Shown here: positions 57,689-64,000 of the stretch, piece by piece | Numbering within the stretch: the first letter of the stretch is position 1 | How the letters are laid out: each line of letters opens with the position of its first letter | From: Melanocharis versteri | Taxonomy: Eukaryota; Chordata; Aves; Passeriformes; Melanocharitidae | Reading direction: 5' to 3' | DNA: 64,000 bases | Assembly (NCBI GenBank): GCA_013397845.1 | Contig: VZTG01006784.1 | Span: 259,678 to 323,677 of the forward strand | Program-made: the position numbers and the translations under genes | Notes under the pieces: model-generated | What the model was told of the DNA's origin: nothing | Databases searched by the model: none | Seen by the model: the letters and a program-made list of their open reading frames with translations, nothing else

Positions 57689-58957
57689 AGTCCGGAATAA
57701 CTCTGCCTCAAAACAAATTCATCTGCCATTTATAATGAATGGGTGAGATCCGAAATATTTTATACTTGATCACCTGTTGGGATGTCCAGCACTGCCACAC
57801 TGAACAGACAGGGAAGACACCAGTGTGCTTGCACAACACTGTCACAGATCAGAAGCATCTGCCTCTGCTTTTAGCAATTTTATTTCCTAGAATACTCTGG
57901 CTATGCACACTCCATCCATCCTGTCCACCATCAATAAAACCCATTGATCAGTGTCAGCCACCAAAACCCAGCAGAAAGGTAAGGAGGGGATAAGGAATTG
58001 AGAGCTGACTGCAAAGGAGGCAGCTCCTGGGGCAGAGGATGTGGAATTACTGCGAGAAGGGAGATGGGCAGCACAAACTTTAGCAAAGGTGAAGAAAAGT
58101 AAGAAAATAGGACACAGCAGGTTGAAACAACACCTTCCCAGCCCTGCTTGGGGGTAAGAGCTGGATTTCAACACTGCCTGGGAAGCTCTGCCAGTGAGAG
58201 GCAGACCTCACAGTCTCCATAAGCTTTTGAGCAAAGCAGCCAAAGAAGTGAGAGCCTCAGCAGAGCTTTGTCCCATCGGAGGGGAGATCACCCAGGGACC
58301 TGCTGCTCCTACACTCCCCTGCCCTTCCAAAAACCAGGCAGCAGAGCAGAGCCTGGGGTCTCTCTGGCAGTTTGGGGCATGCTGTGCACACAGTTCTCTC
58401 AATCCCAGTGCCACGGCCTGAAAAACACCGCAGCAAGCAGAAGCAGCACCTCGAAGCCTTCAAAGGATGGCTGATTTTTTCACCCCAAGAAATTAAAAAC
58501 TGTACCGCGCCAAGAAGAGAGCAAACTATCAGCAGGCTGCCAGGTTATTTTACTCCTTCTTAAATCATGATTACCACCACAAATTCCATCATCTGGGGCT
58601 AAGTGGAGCTCCAGAGAGATGTGTGGGATTGGAGATTAGTTCAGACAGTTTGAATTACTCCCTCCATGCTTGGAAGGAGATGTGGAAGAGAGGGGAGTTT
58701 TGGGTGGCTTTCTTTGCGTTTGTTTGGTGTCCTCCAGCCTGGTCCCTCCCTGATTCCCCTCATTTCCACTCAAACAAAGCCCAGCTGCTCAGGAGCAGGA
58801 TGAGCTTCGCAGGACGTGAAGCTGTGACCAGCCAGGCACAGCAGCATGGCCACGAGTGCTGGGGACACCAGCCCTGACCTCGCCTCAGCAGCGGGGCAAG
58901 GGCAGAGCAAACGAGCCCCAGGACGGGGGCACAGAAATGGGGGCTTTCAGAACAGCC

Positions 58958-59338
58958 ACCAAACCACGTCCCCGAGGGCCACATCCACACACCTCGTCAC
59001 CTCCAGGCATGGGGACTCCACCACTGCCCTGGGCAGCTCCTTCCAGCACCTGACCACCCTTCCAGGGAAGAAATTGCTCCTCATATCCAACATCCTGAGC
59101 CTCCCCTGGCCCAGCCTCAGGCCGTTCCCTCTCCTCCTGTCCCTGTTCCTGGGAGCAGAGCCCGACCCCCCCGGCTGCCCCCTCCTGTCAGGGAGCTGTG
59201 CAGAGCCACAAGGTCCCCTGAGCCTCCTTTTCTCCAGGCTGAGCCCCTTTCCAGCTCCCTCAGCCTCTCCTGGGGCTCCAGCCCCTTCCCAGCCCCGTTC
59301 CCTGCCCCGGCCACGCTGCAGCCCCTCAATGTCATGAG
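58958..59338 (-). repeat. CR1 LINE 3' region, divergent subfamily (~380 bp)
   Basis: Antisense relative of 32840-33265, from CCACCAAACCACGTCCCCG to CCACGCTGCAGCCCCTC; the extreme 3' tail is missing. Confidence 0.9.
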
Positions 59339-59584
59339 GGGTTCAGAAGTGACCCCAGGATTCGAGGTGTGGCTCCCAGAGAGGGGAGCTGAGCCATCTT
59401 CCACCTTAGGCCGGGTTCCCTAAACACACCAAAAGCCATGAACAAAACCACCCGAGGCAAAGCTGTTCTTACTTCCTGGACACCACTGGGAACATCAGCT
59501 GGTGGGTTTTATCTGCACACACAGTTATCACCTGTCCTCACAAGCTGATGCTCTGTATAAAAACCACCACAAAGGACTTTAGAC

Positions 59585-59669
59585 CTGCTCTCCTTCAGCT
59601 TAAGGCCAATCCCTCTCATCCCATCACTCCATGGCTGTGTGAAAAGTCCCTCTCCAGCTTTCTTGTAAG
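59585..59669 (-). repeat. CR1 LINE internal fragment
   Basis: CTTCAGCTTAAGGCCAATCC through AAAAGTCCCTCTCCAGC; only the segment internal to the terminus is present. Confidence 0.75.
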
Positions 59670-59979
59670 AATCCTTCCCTTCTCCATCTTCCTCCTGCCT
59701 CTCATTTCTGCCTCTGGGACAACTTTTTGATTGAAGCAAAACAACTGTGCCTGCAGACCAGCAAGAGAATTAATTAAAATAAAATATTAATAAACAACCC
59801 CCCTCCGCATAATAGACTCAATGCAAATTAAGACCCATATTTTAAAGTACCAGGAACAAGTCAATCATAGCTAAGTTTATATTTCCAAAGGACAGAGAGC
59901 CTTTGCACAACTTCTCAGAAATAAACTGTTTTCATTTTGAGCCAAAATCCCAGCCAGAAATTCTAGTCATAGATACATT

Positions 59980-60115
59980 ATCCAGAGCCCCAGAAGCATT
60001 TGGGAAACGCTCTCAGGCACAGGGTGGGATTGTTGGGGAGTCCTGTGCAGGGTCAGGAGCGGGACTGGATGGTCCTCGTGGGTTCCTTCCAACCCAGGAT
60101 GTTCTGAGATTTTAT
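59980..60115 (+). repeat. CR1-type LINE terminal fragment
   Basis: GGGTGGGATTGTTGGGGAG, GTGCAGGGTCAGGAGCGG and AACCCAGGATGTTCTGAG. Confidence 0.85.
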
Positions 60116-60669
60116 CGTTTGATTTTTCACCAGTTTCTGTCTGTCTAATCCCTGGGAAGAGCAAGGAGCCAGGCTCCAGCCTGCCCTCCAAGAGCACTCC
60201 AGCAGCTCTGCTGCCAAAGGGTAAAAGGGCTCTTGAAGCATCTGCAGCTCTCAAATCAAAGGGAACGTCACTCACTAAACCAGCATAAAACAGGAGGCAC
60301 TGGCCCGTGGATTCTGTGTTAATATTGACAGGTTGCAGCTCAGAAGCATCACTTAGGAGAGAGAAAGAATAAAGAAAAAGCCAACGTGAAGATTTTTTGT
60401 TGTGAAGAGCTCAAAAACGTCCAGGAGCAAATCAAGGACTCAGAAAATGGTGAAAAAAAGCAGAAACATCCCCAAAAAACTTCCAACTGCAGTCCTAGGT
60501 TCCACAATGACAGCATCTCGGAGTATTTAACAATTTCCACTTTAGTCAAGCTAATAGAAACATTGAACTTTAATTTCCACTGAATTACTGCCAAAAGCTT
60601 TCCTCTAGTTGAGGATGGAAAAAGCATTCTCCCTCCTGCTTTTTCAGCTTGCTCAGGACACACGGCGAG

Positions 60670-60900
60670 GAAAGGAGATTTTCACAAGGGCACGGAGCGA
60701 CAGGACAAGGGGGAATGGCCTTAAGCTGGAGGAGGGCAGGGTCAGATGGGATTTTGGGAAGGAATTTCTGGCTGCGAGGGTGGGGAGGCCCTGGCACAGG
60801 GTGCCCAGAGAAGCTGTGGCTGCCCCTGGATCCCTGGCAGTGCCCAGAGCCAGGCTGGATGGGGCTTGGAGCAGCCTGGGACAGTGGAAGGCGTCCCTGC
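60670..60900 (+). repeat. CR1 LINE region lacking its 3' tail
   Basis: GATTTTCACAAGGGCACGG through CAGAGAAGCTGTGGCTGCC to GTGGAAGGCGTCCCTGC, where the match stops. Confidence 0.88.
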
Positions 60901-61475
60901 CTTTTAGTGACAGGCTGCCCTTTCCCTCACTCCTGAGCCTCAACTGCAGCCATCCCCAATTCCGAAATGCAGCTGTTCCCAAATCAGAGGTCAGCAGGGG
61001 CTTCGAAACAATCCGGTCCCTGCAGCTGTGACGCCGAGCTTCGCAGCCCCGTAACCTCTGGGCAGGTCCCCAGCTCCTCTCTGGCTTTAGCTGTCCTCCT
61101 GAGGGCTGGGCAGCCCGGAAAAGCAGGCTCAGGTGGCCAAGGATCCATGGAAACACTGGGGGATGAAGCAGCCACTCATCCTGCACGACAAGGTGAGTCA
61201 GGAGACGCTAGGAATCCACCGGGGTGCTTCACGGAGCAATTAGGACTTGTTAAATAACCCACAAACCAGAGCAGAACTCCTGCCCTGGGGACCCACCTGA
61301 CTCCAGAGGACCTTCCTGCCCCATCTCCCAGCCCAGCCAGGCTGAGGGAGGGCAGCTCCTGAAGCTGAGGGGCTCCTGAACACCTCCGACACCTTCGGTC
61401 AGGGACAAGGGGTCAGCACGAGATTCCAAGCAGAGAAAAGAGCTCTTCGACAGAACCACGAAAGGAAAAAAAGCC

Positions 61476-61610
61476 CTCTGTGACCACCACATCCAACTGC
61501 TCCCCCAGCACGGCCAAGGCCACCACTAAGCCATGTCCCCAGGTGCCACACCCACCTGTCCTTTAAATCCCCCCGGGCTGGGGACTCCACCACTGCCCTG
61601 TGCACAGCCC
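61476..61610 (-). repeat. CR1-type LINE fragment, older subfamily
   Basis: TGTGACCACCACATCCAACT, CCAGCACGGCCAAGGCC and GGGGACTCCACCACTGCCC. Confidence 0.75.
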
Positions 61611-62703
61611 GTGCCAGGACTGCCTGCGAGGAGCAAAACCAGCCGGGAACGAGATCCCCAAGCCTGGAGAACGAGGCAGGCTGGCCTGTGAGCGTTCGTT
61701 TCCATGGGGAAACTCTGAGCTTGTCCCAAACCTGCCAAAATTAACCATCGGAGAGTCCAGAGCAGGAAAAGATGGGTGGAGGGGAAAAACCCTGCATGCT
61801 CTCCAGTGTTTTATAAACATTTATTGATTTATTTTAAAAGCTGGGTGGAACACGGGGAATTAATAGACCACCATATGCCCATGTGCTGCATCTGCTACAG
61901 CGATTTATTCTTATAGTTCTTTTATTACCTTCTTTGGGAACTGAATGAGAGAAGGATCAGCATCCTGACACTTGGAAATTAGCTCGTTTTCACGACTGTC
62001 AGCAGGAAAGCAGGAATTAATCCTCTAATTTCAGCCTGAAAAACAGTGAGAGCAAGCCCGACGAAGAAAATAAAAATAAAAATCGTTTCTGTGTTTGTAA
62101 GAGGGGGAAAAAAAAAAGTGCTTGGAAGAGCAGTGGCCCTGTGATGCTGGCAAGGCTACAGCCCATGAGATCAATGTTTTGATGAGCACGAGGACTTGTG
62201 CCAGAGGGGGACGGGAAGCAGGAGGAGAGACTTCAATGGGCTGAGAGCGTGGAGAGAGGAAGAGGCAGGGAGGTGGTGTGGGAATGAACTGGGTCAGGGG
62301 TGCGTTCAGGACAAGGGAGGGCAGGGAATGCCTGGGCAGGGACGTGGGAGCAGGGCAGGACCTCAGCTACCAGCCCTGCAGGCCGGGAGGAAAGACGAGA
62401 GGAGGGAATGTGGCGGCTCTCACCCGCAAGTGAAAGGAGGATTCTTAGAGGTGGAAAGGAAAGGAGAAGGATTTCCAGTGGACTTTGCACACAACAAGAG
62501 AAGCACCCTCTGCCCAGGGCAGCCCTCACTAGGAGGGCTCAAAGGGAGCCCACAAAACCTCAGCCAGCTCCCAGAGCAGCTCCGTATCCAGCTTGGAGAC
62601 CTCTCTAAGGTACCAGAGATCTGAAGTGAAGAGCAGATAAGACTCCTGTGAGGTTTGGCTGGGTTTTGGGTTTTCTAACACCTCTCCGAAAGCCTTCCTG
62701 CAC

Positions 62704-62718
62704 AGCAGCAGCAGCAGC
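62704..62718. repeat. (AGC)5 trinucleotide repeat
   Basis: Five perfect AGC units in intronic sequence. Confidence 0.85.
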
Positions 62719-62878
62719 ATCAAGCTGTGTCCCACCCCGGGGCCGAGTTTGCCAAGGGGATTTACTTCTGGGCGTGCAATCCCCCCGGAGCTGGGAGCTG
62801 CATTTCAGAACTGCCTTTGCCTGGCTCATGATCCCATGGCAGTCACAGCTCCTAGGTCAGAGAGAGGATTCTGTAACA

Positions 62879-63003
62879 ATCACAGAAGTTATTGAGTCGG
62901 AAGACACCCACAAGGACCATCCAGCCCGGCACCCGACCCTGCACAGGACAACCCCAAGAATCCCACCCTGTGCCTGAGAGCGCTGTCCAAACGCTCCTGG
63001 AGA
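62879..63003 (-). repeat. CR1-type LINE terminal fragment
   Basis: ATCACAGAAGTTATTGAG, ACCCACAAGGACCATCCAGC, CCCACCCTGTGCC and GCTGTCCAAACGCTCCTGG. Confidence 0.8.
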
Positions 63004-63119
63004 AATTTTCGTTCAACTGAAATCCTTATCAAGACGAAACAAGAAACTAAACCCCACAAACAACGAAACGCAAAAAGATAAACCCCCATCCCTTCACACA
63101 AAAACGCTCATCACAGCAA

Positions 63120-63560
63120 CCTCGGGCGGAAACCCTGTGCTTCCACACGGAAACCTCGCGGAGCAGCCTCTCGGAGAGGAGCCCGAATCGGCGCGTTCTG
63201 AGGTGAATTTACACACCCAGCGTTCAGCGGGACAGGGCTGGGAGGGACAGGGCAGCCAGTCCCCACCTCTCCCTTCCAGCACGGGCTCTGTCCCCGGAGC
63301 CGGGCCCGGGCTGCCGGAGAGGAGCCGCTGCAAGCCGCGCTCGCCCGGGCCGGGCCTGGCGTTCCAGGCGGCGAACAAAGGCGCCCTGAAATGTGGTTTG
63401 ACTGACGCAGATCAGGAGCCCAGCGGGTGATTCATCGCTGCCACAGCGCGGCCCTCGCGTGAAGCCAGCACGGGGACAAAGCTGTGGATGTGCCCCTCGC
63501 TCGGCGCCGCCAGCAGCGGGGCCGCGCTCAGACGCAGGCCCCTCATCACCAGGGAGGGCT
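63120..63560. promoter_or_regulatory. CpG-rich block in the HDAC4 5' intron, candidate promoter or first-exon region
   Basis: High density of CG dinucleotides (CCTCGGGCGG, GAATCGGCGCG, CGGGCCCGGGC, GCGCTCGCCCGGGCCGGGCC) over ~440 bp, upstream of all visible coding exons. It could mark an alternative 5' exon; no splice donor could be assigned with confidence. Confidence 0.4.
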
Positions 63561-64000
63561 TATTCCCCTCTTTCCCCCCTCCCAAAGGCATTCTGGATTT
63601 CCCCAGGCTGTGGTAAATCTTGGGACACGAACGTGCGGCTAGCAGCTCGCTGCACCTCCCTCCCCACAGCTGGGCAGGGAGGATCAGGGCGCCAGATGAA
63701 GCGAAGGCACAATCCCAGCGGAGCTGAGGGATAACCCATGGCCACACCGCACCCCATTCCTGCCCTTTGACGGACGTGCTCTGACCTTTCCCTGCCCAGC
63801 CCCAGCCTGCTCCCTCTCTCTCCACAGTCAAGACACTTTCCCTCCTCTTTTCCTGTCCCGTGAGCTTCTCAAGAGCAGGGCCAGGCTGGTTTGGGGCTGG
63901 CACACAAACGTCTTCCCCCATTTCGTAAGGGGGCCGTCGGAAAAAGCCCCAAACTGCGGCTCTTGCGCTGACCCCGAGCTGGTCCCACTTCCCTTGCACT

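Larger units (their letters stand above)
1..64000 (-). other. HDAC4: HDAC4 gene, internal segment (5' half of the coding region)
   Basis: Five exons on the minus strand splice into one continuous frame that matches class IIa histone deacetylase HDAC4 from about residue 8 to residue 245. Identification rests on HDAC4-specific stretches such as VELLNPPRVNHMPSS, ALKQKQQIQRQILIAEFQ, KMKLQEFVLNKKK and KTQHSSLDQSSPPQSGV. HDAC5, HDAC7 and HDAC9 differ in these segments. In the family the protein is a signal-responsive corepressor that shuttles between nucleus and cytoplasm, binds MEF2, and recruits NCoR/HDAC3 through its C-terminal domain. The visible introns are 21451, 11286, 2401 and 4848 bp. Both gene ends lie outside the window. 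Confidence 0.95.
43570..64000 (-). other. HDAC4: HDAC4 5' intron (partial, at least 20431 bp)
   Basis: Sequence upstream of the residue-8 exon, from acceptor AG at 43570-43571 to the right edge. I searched by eye for an exon ending in the MSSQSHP codons with a donor on the minus strand and did not find one, so the initiator exon probably lies further right. Contents are CR1 fragments, a decayed LINE ORF at 45858-46085, a repeat-poor AT-rich segment at 47395-47720, a DR1 element at 48018-48030, an apparent assembly duplication at 50848-51612 and a CpG-rich block at 63120-63560. Confidence 0.8.

Noticed and set aside
43570..64000. Search for the HDAC4 initiator exon (residues 1-7)
   Set aside because: No minus-strand ATG exon encoding the expected start and ending in a phase-compatible donor was found by eye; it probably lies beyond the right edge.
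1..64000. CRISPR arrays, operons, prophage, toxin-antitoxin or other prokaryotic systems
   Set aside because: The gene structure, splice sites and CR1 content show vertebrate nuclear DNA; the only regularly spaced repeats are minisatellites without unique spacers.
1..64000. tRNA, rRNA or microRNA genes
   Set aside because: No A/B-box tRNA pattern, rRNA segment or convincing pre-miRNA hairpin was recognised by eye; a covariance-model scan would be needed to exclude them.

Overview
The window is vertebrate nuclear DNA, almost certainly from a bird and probably a songbird. The five coding exons that can be read match avian HDAC4. The non-coding DNA is crowded with 3' ends of CR1 LINEs, of the young, high-copy subfamilies typical of passerine genomes; that point is judged by eye. 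There is no bacterial, phage or plasmid content, and no operon, CRISPR array or terminator of a prokaryotic kind.

The whole window lies inside one gene, histone deacetylase 4 (HDAC4), transcribed on the minus strand, so transcription runs right to left. Five consecutive exons join in frame with consensus GT/AG splice sites: 43498-43569 (residues about 8-32), 21802-22046 (32-113), 10365-10515 (114-164), 7843-7963 (164-204) and 2873-2994 (204-245). Together they encode the amino-terminal regulatory half of the protein: the glutamine-rich coiled-coil assembly domain, the MEF2-binding helix, and the linker up to the base before the first 14-3-3 phosphoserine (Ser246). The first coding exon (residues 1-7), the 14-3-3/NLS exon and the whole deacetylase domain lie outside the window.

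Layout from left to right: part of the intron after the last visible exon, with a CpG-rich patch at 2565-2720; exon 2873-2994; a 4.8 kb intron; exon 7843-7963; a 2.4 kb intron with a 608-base assembly gap; exon 10365-10515; an 11.3 kb intron with a CpG-rich block at 11090-11600 and a 58-bp minisatellite at 21008-21308; exon 21802-22046; a 21.5 kb intron; exon 43498-43569; and 20.4 kb of the preceding intron, with another CpG-rich block at 63120-63560. About fifty-five CR1 fragments on both strands make up most of the recognisable intronic content.

No previously undescribed multi-gene system is visible. The observations most worth testing are: (1) a CpG-rich block 0.6-1.1 kb upstream of the exon carrying Met118, with an in-frame stop just upstream, suggesting an internal promoter for an N-terminally shortened HDAC4; (2) a perfect MEF2 consensus site inside an intron of this MEF2 corepressor; (3) a tandem CAG splice acceptor that could vary the glutamine count; (4) reading frames that stay open through two splice donors, which would give truncated repressor proteins if the introns were retained; (5) repeat-poor segments with clustered transcription-factor motifs; and (6) a 765-bp exact re-use of sequence bounded by single Ns, most likely an assembly artefact.
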